Assembly: GCA_041398605.1 (NCBI GenBank)
Contig: JAWKUK010000005.1
Coordinates: forward strand, 62,001 to 126,000
Length of the DNA stretch: 64,000 nt
Reading direction: 5' to 3'
Origin: JAWKUK01 sp041398605
GTDB taxonomy: Bacteria > Planctomycetota > UBA1135 > GCA-002686595
Shown here: in pieces, positions 51,149 through 59,979 of the stretch
Layout of the letters: each line of letters begins with the position of its first letter
How positions within the stretch are numbered: position 1 is the first letter of the stretch
Position numbers and translations under genes: made by a program
Notes under the pieces: generated by a model
Database searches by the model: none
What the model was told of the DNA's origin: nothing
What the model saw: the letters and a program-made list of their open reading frames with translations, nothing else

Positions 51149-53719
51149 ATGTTGCTCTTCGCCTTCATAACCCTCGGCTGGCTCTCTAGTGCGCACGATG
51201 GCGCACCCCAGGACACCACGGCGCGCTCGCTCACTCAGGCAGACGACGCCGGCGTTGGCACCCTCGCCCACGAACAAGCCGTCATGCGCAGCAGCTACTG
51301 CGCGACGTGCCACGCAGCGATCTACGCGGAGCACGAGCAGAACACCCATGGGCGGGCGTTCACGGACGAGGAGGTGCGCCTCGCGACAGGGCGCTTCAGC
51401 CAGGGTGACTGCATCATCTGCCACACCCCGCGCCCCGTCTTCGAGACAGGCATCGGCCAGAACCCGGTTCGGCGGCACTTCGACCTCGAAGAGGGCAACA
51501 CGTGCATGACGTGCCACTGGGCGCCTGGCAAGGACTACAGCGCGTTTGTCGGGGGCGCAGACTGCGTCACGGCGTTCGACGATCGCGTCGGTGAGGTCGA
51601 GTCGTGCGCGTCGTGCCATCGCAACCACGGGACACCGTTCCAGTGGGCGCTCGCGCCCCGCGGCCAGCAAGCTGGCAATGACTGTATCGACTGTCACATG
51701 CCGCTCGTCGAGCGACCCGTCGCCGTGGGCGGACCGGTGCGCAGCGTCCGCAGCCACACCTTCCCCGCGTCGCGCAGCGAATCACAGCTGCGGCGAGCGT
51801 ACGATTGGGACGCGCGCATCGAGGGCAACGAGGTCATCGTTACGGTCGAGAACAAGGGCGCAGGGCACAACTTCCCCACCGAGCTCAAGCAGCGCTCGAT
51901 CGAGTCGCTGATCGTCGTCCGTGACGCCGACGGCCGCGAAGTCGCGCGCTCCCGAATGACGTTCCGCGACCCCTACAAGCGGCCGTACGGGCTCACGCTG
52001 CAGGTGAATACCCAGATCCCGAGCGGCGAGTCACGGCAGCATCGTGTGCCGCTGGGCGTCGCGTCGGGCACGGTCGACTGCGAGCTGCATTACAAGCTCT
52101 ACTACCCGATCGAGGACCACCACCCAGACCTCGCGCGGCAGCTAGAGGACAAGGTGCTTCCGTTCGACGGCATCGTGCCGAACCCAGCGCGCGTCGAGTC
52201 CGAGCCGGACGTGCGGATCGTGACCCCCGACGGGATCTCGCCCGAGCTCGCGAGCCCCGCGAACCTAGTCGACTACGCGCGCCCAGCGATCGGCGCCGTC
52301 GACGTCGACGTACCCACTGGCGATTCGCCGGAGGACATCGAGCGCCTCATCGCGCTGTTCCAGTTCCCGGTCGTGCAAGCGAACATCTTGGCGCGCAAGC
52401 GGCTCGTGGAGATCGGCGCGCCCGCCATCCCAGCGCTCGTGAGCGCGATGGGGTCCTGGGACAACAAGACCTGGAACCAGGCCATGGCTGTGTTGGAGCG
52501 GATCGGCGCGGCGGCCATCGAGCCGATGCTGATGGCGCTCGAGAGCGACGAGCTGTACGTGAGGCTCCATGCCTCCGAAATGTTGACGCGCCTCGACGTC
52601 CCGGGGGACGCAGCGGCTGAAGCACTGCTCGTGAGCCTCACGCGCCCGAACGCGCTCGATCGCGCGCATGCAGCGGAAGCGCTCGGGGCACGCGGCGTCC
52701 TCGAGGCGGAGGGCGCGCTGCGCCAGCGCCTGCTCGAGGACCGGGACCCAGACGTCGTGCGGGCCGCGGCCCGCGCGCTCGCGCAGCTCAGCGCGCGCGA
52801 CGCGGCGGCAGACCTGCGTGTCGCGCTCAAGCGCTTCCCTTGGCTGGAGACGCAGCGTGACATCGCTGAGGCGCTCGCGCGCCTCGGCGACCCGAGCGGC
52901 GTCCCGGTCCTGCTCGCAGGCCTCGATACGGAGGACGACCTGGTACGGGAGAGCTGCTTCGAGGCGCTGCACGCGGTCACGGGGATGCACTTCTGCTACG
53001 ACCCGCTCGCGCCGCGCGACCAGCGGCTCGCGTCGCTCGCGGCGCTGCAGGCCTGGTGGGCGAAGGACGGCGGCGCAGCGGCGCTGCGGCAGCCCATGCG
53101 CGTGCCGTACAAGGTCCGTGCCGAGGTCAAGCACATCGTCGAGCAGATCGGTGGCTCCGACGGGTCCATCCCGGATGGGAACGACGACGAGCTACGCGCG
53201 CGGCTCTTGGAGCTTGGCCCCCGCGCGATCCCGGGGCTCGTGGGGCTCGGGCTCAAGTACCCGCCGGGCTTCCAGGCGAAGCGCTCGCTCGTCTGCGACG
53301 TGCTTGGCGAGTACGGGCACTCGGACGCCGTCCCGGGCCTCGTCGCGGCCCTGCGCGACCCGGTGGTCAGCGTCGCAGCGTGGGCGAACGATGCGCTCGG
53401 CCGCATCGGCGATCCGACGGCGTTGCCCGCGGTTCAGCGCTATCACTCGCGCTTGCAGTCCCTGCAGCACGCAGGGCAGCTCCCGGCCGCAGCAGGTCCC
53501 GCGGACCTGCTGCTCGCGCAGGCCGCAGCGACCAGGTTCCGGCTCGGCGACACGCACGCGGAGAGCGACCTGACTGGGTTCCTGCTGTCCGACGTCGACG
53601 GTGCGCGCTACACGGCGCGCAAGGCGCTGGTGGACCGCTACGGCGCAGAGCTCGACTACGACGCCGACGCGCCACCCGCGGCGCGACGGGCCGCGGTCGG
53701 CCGCTGGCTGTCGCGCTGA
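51149..53719 (+). CDS. Pentaheme c-type cytochrome with HEAT repeats
   Basis: 856 residues with an N-terminal hydrophobic signal (MLLFAFITLGWLSSAHDGAP). Five c-heme sites are clustered in the first 190 residues: C51-ATCH, C88-IICH, C119-MTCH, C153-ASCH and C179-IDCH, spaced like cytochrome c554-type multiheme domains. A beta-sandwich follows (GAGHNFPTELKQRSIESLIVVRD, ELHYKLYYPIED), also usual in this group. The last ~480 residues are HEAT repeats (AIPALVSAMGSWDN, EPMLMALESDELYVRLHASEMLTRL, LVAALRDPVVSVAAWANDALGRIGD). It is an exported electron-transfer protein whose HEAT part is likely a docking arm. The DUF1080 gene follows 86 bp later on the same strand. Confidence 0.87.
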   Translation: MLLFAFITLGWLSSAHDGAPQDTTARSLTQADDAGVGTLAHEQAVMRSSYCATCHAAIYAEHEQNTHGRAFTDEEVRLATGRFSQGDCIICHTPRPVFETGIGQNPVRRHFDLEEGNTCMTCHWAPGKDYSAFVGGADCVTAFDDRVGEVESCASCHRNHGTPFQWALAPRGQQAGNDCIDCHMPLVERPVAVGGPVRSVRSHTFPASRSESQLRRAYDWDARIEGNEVIVTVENKGAGHNFPTELKQRSIESLIVVRDADGREVARSRMTFRDPYKRPYGLTLQVNTQIPSGESRQHRVPLGVASGTVDCELHYKLYYPIEDHHPDLARQLEDKVLPFDGIVPNPARVESEPDVRIVTPDGISPELASPANLVDYARPAIGAVDVDVPTGDSPEDIERLIALFQFPVVQANILARKRLVEIGAPAIPALVSAMGSWDNKTWNQAMAVLERIGAAAIEPMLMALESDELYVRLHASEMLTRLDVPGDAAAEALLVSLTRPNALDRAHAAEALGARGVLEAEGALRQRLLEDRDPDVVRAAARALAQLSARDAAADLRVALKRFPWLETQRDIAEALARLGDPSGVPVLLAGLDTEDDLVRESCFEALHAVTGMHFCYDPLAPRDQRLASLAALQAWWAKDGGAAALRQPMRVPYKVRAEVKHIVEQIGGSDGSIPDGNDDELRARLLELGPRAIPGLVGLGLKYPPGFQAKRSLVCDVLGEYGHSDAVPGLVAALRDPVVSVAAWANDALGRIGDPTALPAVQRYHSRLQSLQHAGQLPAAAGPADLLLAQAAATRFRLGDTHAESDLTGFLLSDVDGARYTARKALVDRYGAELDYDADAPPAARRAAVGRWLSR

Positions 53720-53805
53720 CGGCCTCGCTGGCGGCGTTGTCGGCGGCGTGGGGGATGGTAGGGTGTCGCTCCGGCTCCCCCCTCCCCCCGCCGCTCGACG
53801 CGACC

Positions 53806-54660
53806 ATGTCCAACCGCCCCCGCGCACGCCGCGCCCAGTCCCTTACGTCCCTGCTCCTCTTTGTCACCGCGACCGCGCTCGTGGGCTGCGCGGGCACCAA
53901 AGGTGACGACGTGCAGGGTGAGGGCGCGAGCGCGGCGGAGCCCCCGACCGAGCAGTGGATCTCGCTCTTCAACGGGCGCGACCTCACGGGCTGGACCCCG
54001 AAGTTCACGGGCACGCCGCTCGGCGAGAACTTCCGCGACACGTTCCGGGTCGAGGACGGCCTCTTGAAGGTGAGCTACGATCAGTGGAGCGACTTCAAGG
54101 GCGAGTTCGGCCACCTGTACTACGACCAGCCGCTGTCGCAGTACCGGCTGCGCATCGAGTATCGCTTCGTCGGTGACCAGGTGCCGAACGGCCCGGGCTG
54201 GGCGTTCCGCAACTCGGGCGTGATGCTGCACGGCCAGGACCCGCACACGTTGGCCCTAGGCCAGGAGTTCCCGTGCTCGATCGAGGCGCAGATGCTCGGC
54301 GGCGACGGCGACCCGGCGCACGAGCGCTCGACCGCGAACCTGTGCACGCCAGGCACGAACGTCGAGATGAACGGCGAGCTCGTGACCCGCCACTGCACGA
54401 ACTCGACGTCCAAGACGTGCCACGGCGACGAGTGGGTCCTCATGGAGCTCGAAGTGCGCGGCAACGACGTCATCAAGCACATGCTGGGGGACGCTGTCGT
54501 GCTGGAGTACCAGCGCCCGCAGCTCGACCCGCGCGACGAGTTCGCCGCCGCGCTGATCGCGAACGGCGCCGACCTGCAGCTCTCCGGCGGATACATCTCG
54601 ATCCAGGCGGAGAGCCATCCCCTCGAAGTCCGTAGGATCGAGCTCCTGCCCCTCGATTGA
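53806..54660 (+). CDS. DUF1080 (3-keto-disaccharide hydrolase-like) lipoprotein
   Basis: 284 residues from ATG 53806; the frame is open further upstream inside the previous gene but is not coding there. A lipobox ALVGC (Cys28) predicts lipid anchoring. The DUF1080 jelly-roll begins WISLFNGRDLTGWTPKF, with RVEDGLLKVSYDQW, YRLRIEYRFVG, NSGVMLHGQDP, WVLMELEVRGNDVIKHMLGDAVVLEY and GGYISIQAESHPLEVRRIELLPL, all standard blocks. DUF1080 proteins, abundant in planctomycetes, are linked to cleavage of 3-keto-glycosides made by oxidoreductases. The adjacent multiheme protein fits an oxidative sugar-degradation context. Confidence 0.9.
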   Translation: MSNRPRARRAQSLTSLLLFVTATALVGCAGTKGDDVQGEGASAAEPPTEQWISLFNGRDLTGWTPKFTGTPLGENFRDTFRVEDGLLKVSYDQWSDFKGEFGHLYYDQPLSQYRLRIEYRFVGDQVPNGPGWAFRNSGVMLHGQDPHTLALGQEFPCSIEAQMLGGDGDPAHERSTANLCTPGTNVEMNGELVTRHCTNSTSKTCHGDEWVLMELEVRGNDVIKHMLGDAVVLEYQRPQLDPRDEFAAALIANGADLQLSGGYISIQAESHPLEVRRIELLPLD

Positions 54661-54893
54661 GGGCGCTGCGGTCGAGGCGCGGCGCCGAAGCGCGGCGTTT
54701 CAGGAGCGTGGATTCGCGCGCAGGGTTGCGGGCGGCGAGGATCGGTGAATCCCCGTCATGGCCGCGGACATCTCTGCGTCATTGCGTCACGGGATCGGCG
54801 GCGGCAACAATCCGCCGCGCCTCGGGTGGCCCGTAAGCCGGTCCAACCGCAGTGCGCGATCCCTGCTCTTCCACTGACCGCAAAGGATCCTCC

Positions 54894-57065
54894 ATGACAG
54901 CGACACACCTGGCCCGCCTGCGCGCGGGCCTCCGCGCTTCGGCGCTGCTGCTCTCTGCGCTACTGGCCGCCCTCCCCGCGCCTGCTCAGCAGCGGGTCCC
55001 GGCCTCGCGCCTTGACCACGACGCTCTGGACGCGACCGGCGCACCGAGCGACGTTGGCGAGCTCATCGACGAGCTCATTGATCCGGCGCTCCTCGCGGAC
55101 GCGGCGCAGCTCGACGCCTTTGGCTTCGTGCGTGAAGGCGAGCTTGCCCGCACGAACATGCGGATCGTGATCGAGCTGGCCCGAGAGGCCGGCGATGTGA
55201 CCTTCGAGTCGAGCGTTGCGCGCGAGCCGCTCGCCGAGGTCGCGGCGTCCGTGACGTATCGTCAAGCCGCGTTTGTCTCGCGCCTCGAGGCGAGCCTCGC
55301 GCCCGCCGACTTCTCCGCGGTCGCGCTGCTCTTCCCGCTCGACCTCCAGTACATGTGGGCCGCCGAGGTCCCCGACCTTCGCACCTTGCGGCTCGTCGCG
55401 GGCGTGCCCGGCGTCAAGTACATCTGGCGCGACAACCTGAACAAGCTGCTGACCATCCAAGGGCGCGCGCTGACCGGCTCGACGACTCAGGCCGCCGCGG
55501 GCTACACGGGCGCCGGCGTCGGAGTCGCCGTGATCGACACGAACTTCGACCTGCTGCACCCTGAGCTCGGCGGCTCGACGACGCTGCCGAACTCCATCGT
55601 GAAGGGTGGCTACAACTACAGCACGCCCGGCGCTGCGATCCACTCGCAGACGTTCAACGACTGCTACCACGGCACTGGCACCGCCTCGATCGTGCGTCGC
55701 TACGCGCCGGGCTGCCACCTCTACACGCTGGTCGTGTTCCCGAACGCCTACGACTCCGTGATCGCGAACGCGATCAACTGGTGCGTCACAAACAAGAACG
55801 GAGTCGGCGGGGGCGCGCCGATCCGCGTGATCTCGATGTCCCTCGGCGGCGGGCGCTACACCGCGCCGCAGACTTCGGGCACGATGCACACGGCGTGCGG
55901 CAACGCAGTCTCCAACGGGATCATCTGCTTCGCAGCCTCAGGCAACGACGGCTGGAGCGACTCGATGGGCTCGCCTGCCGCGTCGACGAACTGCATCTCC
56001 GTCGGCGCGACCTGGGACGCGAACGGCGCGGCCTATTCGCCGTTCCCGCCCGCCTACTGCAGCGATTCGAGCCGGATCGTCGACGAGCGCACGTGTTACT
56101 CGGACACTGCGTCCTTCCTCGATATCTACATGCCGTCGGAGGAAGTGATCTGCGCGCGCTGCGGCGGCGGGACCTTCGCGCTCGGCGGGACCTCTTCCGC
56201 GACGCCCGCAGCGGCCGGCCTCACGGCTCAGTTCCTGCACGCGGTCCCCGCTTACGCTGGCAACCGCGCCGGTGTCGTCAGCACCTACCAGTCCACCGGC
56301 GTCCAGGTCGTCGGTGACACGTCGAAGCGGCGAGCCAACTTGACCGCTGCGATCGCTGCTGCTGGTGGCGGCGGCACGCCGCCGCCGACCGCGCTCGCAA
56401 ACGGCACGTCTTACGACTTCTCGGTCGCGAGCGGCGCGATCCAGCAGTACCAGATCGTGATCCCAGCCAACGCCACGAACCTCACGGTCACGACGACGGG
56501 CAGCGGCGACGCCGACCTGTACGTGAAGCGCGCGACGATCAATTGGCCGGCCGAGCAAGGCGCTCACAACGACGCCGAGTTCAAGGCGCAGTACATCGGC
56601 GGCAGCGCCGAGAGCGTCAATTTCCCCGCGCCGGCGGCCGCGACTTGGAACGTGCTCGTGCACGGGTACACGGCGGCGTCAGGCACGATCCGCGCGACGT
56701 GGTCCGTGAACGCCGGCGGGGCCACCTGGCACACCGTAGCGTGGCTGCGCCAGACGCCGCACAACTACTCGAACAGCCGCACCTACTCGTACACCTATAC
56801 GTATCCAGGCGCGACCCAGGTCGGCGTGCACTTCAACCGCCTCGACACCGAGACGAACTATGACTTCGTCCGCATCAAGAACGCAGCGGGCACGACGCTC
56901 TACACGGTCTCCGGCAACTTGATCACAAACGGCGCTGGCGCTGCGTTTGGTCGGACGGATGGCTGGGCCTACGTCAGCGGCAACACCATCACGGTGGAGC
57001 TGATCACCGATAGCTCCGTCCGCGACTGGGGCTACAAGGTCGACCTCGCCTCCGCCTACTACTGA
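54894..57065 (+). CDS. Secreted subtilisin-like serine protease (S8) with PPC and CUB-like domains
   Basis: 723 residues; AAGGA sits about 8 nt before ATG 54894, which starts a signal peptide (SALLLSALLAALPAPAQQ). After a prodomain (about 31-185), the S8 catalytic domain shows Asp215 (AVIDTNFD), His259 (DCYHGTGTASIV), Asn351 (AASGNDG) and Ser434 (GGTSSATPAAAG). Pairs of cysteines in the domain suggest disulfides. A pre-peptidase C-terminal (PPC) domain follows (about 470-600; YDFSVASGAIQQYQIVIP, SGDADLYVKR), then a CUB-like stretch (WLRQTPHNYSNSRTYSYTYTYPGATQVGVHF, DFVRIKNAAGTTLYTVSG). It is an active extracellular protease by motif. No inhibitor gene is adjacent. Confidence 0.93.
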   Translation: MTATHLARLRAGLRASALLLSALLAALPAPAQQRVPASRLDHDALDATGAPSDVGELIDELIDPALLADAAQLDAFGFVREGELARTNMRIVIELAREAGDVTFESSVAREPLAEVAASVTYRQAAFVSRLEASLAPADFSAVALLFPLDLQYMWAAEVPDLRTLRLVAGVPGVKYIWRDNLNKLLTIQGRALTGSTTQAAAGYTGAGVGVAVIDTNFDLLHPELGGSTTLPNSIVKGGYNYSTPGAAIHSQTFNDCYHGTGTASIVRRYAPGCHLYTLVVFPNAYDSVIANAINWCVTNKNGVGGGAPIRVISMSLGGGRYTAPQTSGTMHTACGNAVSNGIICFAASGNDGWSDSMGSPAASTNCISVGATWDANGAAYSPFPPAYCSDSSRIVDERTCYSDTASFLDIYMPSEEVICARCGGGTFALGGTSSATPAAAGLTAQFLHAVPAYAGNRAGVVSTYQSTGVQVVGDTSKRRANLTAAIAAAGGGGTPPPTALANGTSYDFSVASGAIQQYQIVIPANATNLTVTTTGSGDADLYVKRATINWPAEQGAHNDAEFKAQYIGGSAESVNFPAPAAATWNVLVHGYTAASGTIRATWSVNAGGATWHTVAWLRQTPHNYSNSRTYSYTYTYPGATQVGVHFNRLDTETNYDFVRIKNAAGTTLYTVSGNLITNGAGAAFGRTDGWAYVSGNTITVELITDSSVRDWGYKVDLASAYY

Positions 57066-57108
57066 TGCACCGGGGGTCCGTCGCAGGTCGAGGCTGCGAC
57101 GGACCCTG

Positions 57109-58368
57109 CTACCGCGGCAGGATCTCGTCGAGCGCCTCGACGAGCCGTGTGACCTCGGCGTGCGTGTTTGTATGCAACATGCTGACGCGCACGACGCCGT
57201 TGCATGCGTGTAGCCCAAGGGCGTCGATCGCGCGGTACGCGTAGAAGTGGCCGAAGCGCACGGCCAATTGGCGCTGGTCGAGCGCTGCGGGGATCGTCGC
57301 TGAGTCGACCCCTTCGACCGTGAATGCGACCGTCGGCACGCGCCTCGCGCGGCTCGGGGCTGCTTCGCCAAGGACGCGCACACGTGGACGCCGCGCGAGG
57401 AGCGCCAGCAGCGGCGCGACGAGCTCTTCTTCGTGGACCGCGAAGCGCTCGAAGGCGCGCTCGATGCGCGCCGTCGGCCCAAGGTCTTCATCGGTCGTCG
57501 GCTCAGGCACGGCGTGATGTGCGTCGAACGCCTCGAGGTACTCGGTGATTCCAGCGAGAGAGGCGACGAGCTCGTGACAGACGCCGCCGGGCTCGTACTT
57601 GTAGGGCACCGCGTCTTCGCCGATGAAGAAGTGGTTGCGGCTCTTGCCGTTGGACAGCGCTTCGGTCCGCCCGAACATCAGCCCGACGTGCGGCCCGAAG
57701 ACCTTGTAGAGGCTCACGAGGTAGAAGTCTGCGCCGAGCGCGCCGACGTCGACCCGGCGATGGGGCGCGAACGCGACCCCGTCGACGCACGAGAGCGCGC
57801 CAGCCTCGCGGACGCGGCGCGTGATCGAGGGCACGTCGTGGATCGCGCCCACGATGTTCGAGACATGCGTGAACGCGACGAGGCGCGTGCGCGCCGTGAG
57901 CAGCGGCTCCAGGTCGGCGAGCTCGAGGCGGTGCGTATCCGTGCGCATGCGCCACTCGCGCACCTCGATGCCGGTCGCGGCGAGCGCGCGCCAGGGGCCG
58001 ATGTTGGCCTCGTGGTCGAGGTCCGTCACGATGACCTGGTCGCCCGGCTGCCACGTCGCCCGCAGCGCCGTCGCGAGCTGTTGCGCGAGCACGGAGGTCG
58101 ACGGCCCGATGACGACCGAGCCCTCCTCCGGCGCGAGCTGTTCCAGTCCCACGAGTCGCTCCGCGGCCCGACGCCCTTCCGCGACCGCATCGGCGGCCCG
58201 GCGCGAGAGGTCGTAGCTGGCGCCGAGCTGCACTTGCATGGTCGCCATGTAGCGCGTCGCGCGCTCGATCACGCCGCGCGCTGGCACGCTGCCGCCAGCG
58301 TTGTCGAACAGCGCCCACGGCGTCGCGAGGGCCGGGAACCAACCGCGGACGAAGTCGGAGTCGAGCAT
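57109..58368 (-). CDS. Cysteine desulfurase-like class V aminotransferase, lacking the active-site Cys
   Basis: 419 residues from ATG 58368. PLP features: Lys222 (VSLYKVFGPH, Schiff base), Asp196 (SCVDGVAF), His119 (TDLDHEANIGPW) and VIGPSTSVLAQQLA. It resembles the VC1184-type branch of the family. In the C-terminal part, where SufS/IscS-like enzymes carry the persulfide Cys (RTGHHCA), it reads VRFGHFYAY, so the Cys is absent; this is usual for the branch, and argues against ordinary cysteine desulfuration. It is the next gene downstream, on the same strand, of the candidate selenoprotein (205 bp and a strong hairpin between). A selenocysteine lyase or other amino-acid lyase role is conceivable but unproven. 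Confidence 0.83.
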   Translation of the reverse strand: MLDSDFVRGWFPALATPWALFDNAGGSVPARGVIERATRYMATMQVQLGASYDLSRRAADAVAEGRRAAERLVGLEQLAPEEGSVVIGPSTSVLAQQLATALRATWQPGDQVIVTDLDHEANIGPWRALAATGIEVREWRMRTDTHRLELADLEPLLTARTRLVAFTHVSNIVGAIHDVPSITRRVREAGALSCVDGVAFAPHRRVDVGALGADFYLVSLYKVFGPHVGLMFGRTEALSNGKSRNHFFIGEDAVPYKYEPGGVCHELVASLAGITEYLEAFDAHHAVPEPTTDEDLGPTARIERAFERFAVHEEELVAPLLALLARRPRVRVLGEAAPSRARRVPTVAFTVEGVDSATIPAALDQRQLAVRFGHFYAYRAIDALGLHACNGVVRVSMLHTNTHAEVTRLVEALDEILPR

Positions 58369-58471
58369 CCGCGCAGGGTAACGGCCACGCGCCTTGGCGC
58401 GGCTGCGCCGCACACATTCGAAGGCGCAGCTTGATCCTCAGAGCGCGCTCCGCCCGCCCCGCGGCAAGGAC

Positions 58472-58504
58472 GCGCGCGGGCGGCACTCCGTGCCGCCCGC
58501 GCGC
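58472..58504 (-). terminator. Perfect 15-bp GC hairpin after the thioredoxin-like gene
   Basis: Arms GCGCGCGGGCGGCAC and GTGCCGCCCGCGCGC with a TCC loop (TCC on the plus strand), 70 bp past the stop at 58574. It separates this gene from the PLP enzyme. Confidence 0.65.
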
Positions 58505-58573
58505 TTTGCATGCAGGTGCCCCGCTCAGGCTCCGGGGCCGTGTCGAGCCTGGATCGAGCCGGACGCCTTGGGG

Positions 58574-59551
58574 TCAGCCCTCGCCGAGGCGCGAGCGCAT
58601 CTTGCCGACGAAATCCTTGGCCTGGCGCTCGACGATCGTGCCCTCGTACTTCTTCGCGATCTGCTGGGCGCGGCCGATGGCGTCCTCGATCTGCTTCTTC
58701 TTGCGCAGCTCGCCCTGGACGATCTTCTGCAGCTTCGTCTGACCGTCGAGGACCTCCTTGATCGCCTTGTCGGACGACAGGTTCGCGAGCAAGCTCGCGA
58801 CGGTCGCCTCTTGCGCGAGCCCCTTGATCTTGCCGTTCAGCGCCTCTGCGGCGGCCTGCGCCGCGTAGTAGTCGCCTGCTTCGAAGGCCTTGGTCATCTC
58901 ACCGATGCGTCCGTCGAGCATCCCGAGGACAGACGCCTTCACCGCCTCCGTGCCCTCGACGCCCTTGCCGCTGAGCTTCTCGATCTCGCCGATCGCTTTG
59001 GCGTAGTCGAGCTTCACGAGCGCTTTCGCGACCGGCTCGAACTCCTCGCTCCAGCCGTACATGACGTACTTGCTGGCGCCTTTGAGGTGCTCTTCAATCG
59101 TGCTCTTGCTCAACGCGCTCGGGTGGCCGGTCCAGACGACCACGCCCTCCGGGTTGATCAGCGCACAGTGCGGGTACCCCTTGTGTTCGGTCGCTTCCGA
59201 CAGCGCGTTGCCTGTGAAGTAGCCGTAGGTGTATTCGACGCCGAGGTCCTTGATCCACTGCTCGGTCTTGTCATGGTCCTCCGAGGCGCTCGTGACGCCG
59301 AGCACCGTGAGGCCCTTGCTCTCGAATTCTTCATGGAGTCCGTTGAGGTGCGGAACTGCACCTCGGCACGGGCCTCACCAGTGGGCGAAGAACTCGACGA
59401 GGATCAGGCGGCCCTGATACGCGTCCAGGTTCTTGGCGGCAGGGTGGATGATCTCTACATCCACCTTCGGGAGGGGTTGGCCGACCTGTGCGTAGGTCGG
59501 GGCAGCGAACAGCATGGCGCTGGCTGCCAGGGCAAGGAGCGAGGTCTTCAT
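58574..59551 (-). CDS. Candidate selenoprotein: exported thioredoxin/TlpA-like protein with UGPC motif
   Basis: 325 residues if TGA 59377-59375 is decoded as residue 59. ATG 59551 has GGGAG 6 nt upstream and opens a signal peptide (MKTSLLALAASAMLFAAPTYAQ). The thioredoxin fold reads LDAYQGRLILVEFFAHW, then TGA, then GPCRGAVPHLNGLHEEFE, SKGLTVLGVTSASE, and KGYPHCALINPEGVVVWTG with the cis-Pro. The TGA stands in the place of the first Cys of WCGPC; the second, Cys62, is present, and the frame stays open for 266 codons after it. The C-terminal ~130 residues are helical and charged (KLDYAKAIGEIEKLSGKG, QAAAEALNGKIKG). Sec in U-x-x-C redox motifs is known in other thioredoxin-fold proteins. The alternative is a TGC-to-TGA nonsense mutation or sequence error. 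A periplasmic thiol/peroxide redox role is inferred. Confidence 0.75.
59340..59371 (-). promoter_or_regulatory. Candidate bacterial SECIS element
   Basis: On the minus strand, 10 nt after the TGA, GAGGTGC (59364-59358) pairs perfectly with GCACCTC (59351-59345) around the loop AGTTCC, whose second base is G. Outer CCGT (59371-59368) pairs with ACGG (59343-59340) across a small internal loop. The TGA-to-loop distance is 17 nt. This fits the general bacterial SECIS pattern. The encoding codons CGA-GGT-GCA-GTT are unusual for these genes, which prefer C/G endings. Confidence 0.6.
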
Positions 59552-59594
59552 CGTGGCTCCCATAGTACCCATCGGCCTCGAGTCCAACATCAGA

Positions 59595-59631
59595 CCGGCC
59601 CCGGAGCCCGCAACGCGGACCCCGGGGCCGG
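59595..59631 (-). terminator. 10-bp GC hairpin after hpf
   Basis: Perfect arms CCGGCCCCGG and CCGGGGCCGG with a 17-nt loop, between the hibernation factor and the thioredoxin-like gene. Confidence 0.55.
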
Positions 59632-59655
59632 AGGTGTTCTCATTCGAGCGCGGGA

Positions 59656-59979
59656 TCACTCGCGGCCGCGGTGGCGGTGCGCGCGCCGGTTGGCGCGGCG
59701 CCTCATGCCCGTCCGGATGCGCTCGACGGCGTGGGCCACCGCGGTGAACGGATCGGCGCGTGTCTCTTCGACGACCAAGGCGCCCTCACCGCGCATGTCG
59801 ACCACGATGCGGCAGCGCAGCGCCTCGCCTCCGCGCGGACCGTTCTCATCGGTCAAGCGCACGTCGATGCCGCCGACGAGATGTCGGAAGCGCCCTACGG
59901 CGTGCTCGATGCGCTCGTCGAGGTAGGCCATGAGGCCCTGATCCATGGTGAGGCCTTGCGTTCTCGTCTTGAAGTCCAT
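59656..59979 (-). CDS. Ribosome hibernation-promoting factor, short HPF/RaiA type
   Basis: 107 residues. The fold reads MDFKTRTQGLTMDQGLMAYLDERIEHAVGRFRHLVGGIDVRLTDENGP, RCRIVVDMRGEGALVVEETRADPFTAVAHAVERIRTGMRRRANRRAHR. The beta-alpha-beta-beta-beta-alpha order, the ADPFTAV-type helix start and the basic tail are those of HPF/RaiA. It binds the 30S decoding region of stationary-phase ribosomes. No C-terminal dimerisation domain, so short form. AAGGA lies about 11 nt upstream. A stress/stasis context is supported by the universal stress protein next on the same strand. Confidence 0.85.
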   Translation of the reverse strand: MDFKTRTQGLTMDQGLMAYLDERIEHAVGRFRHLVGGIDVRLTDENGPRGGEALRCRIVVDMRGEGALVVEETRADPFTAVAHAVERIRTGMRRRANRRAHRHRGRE

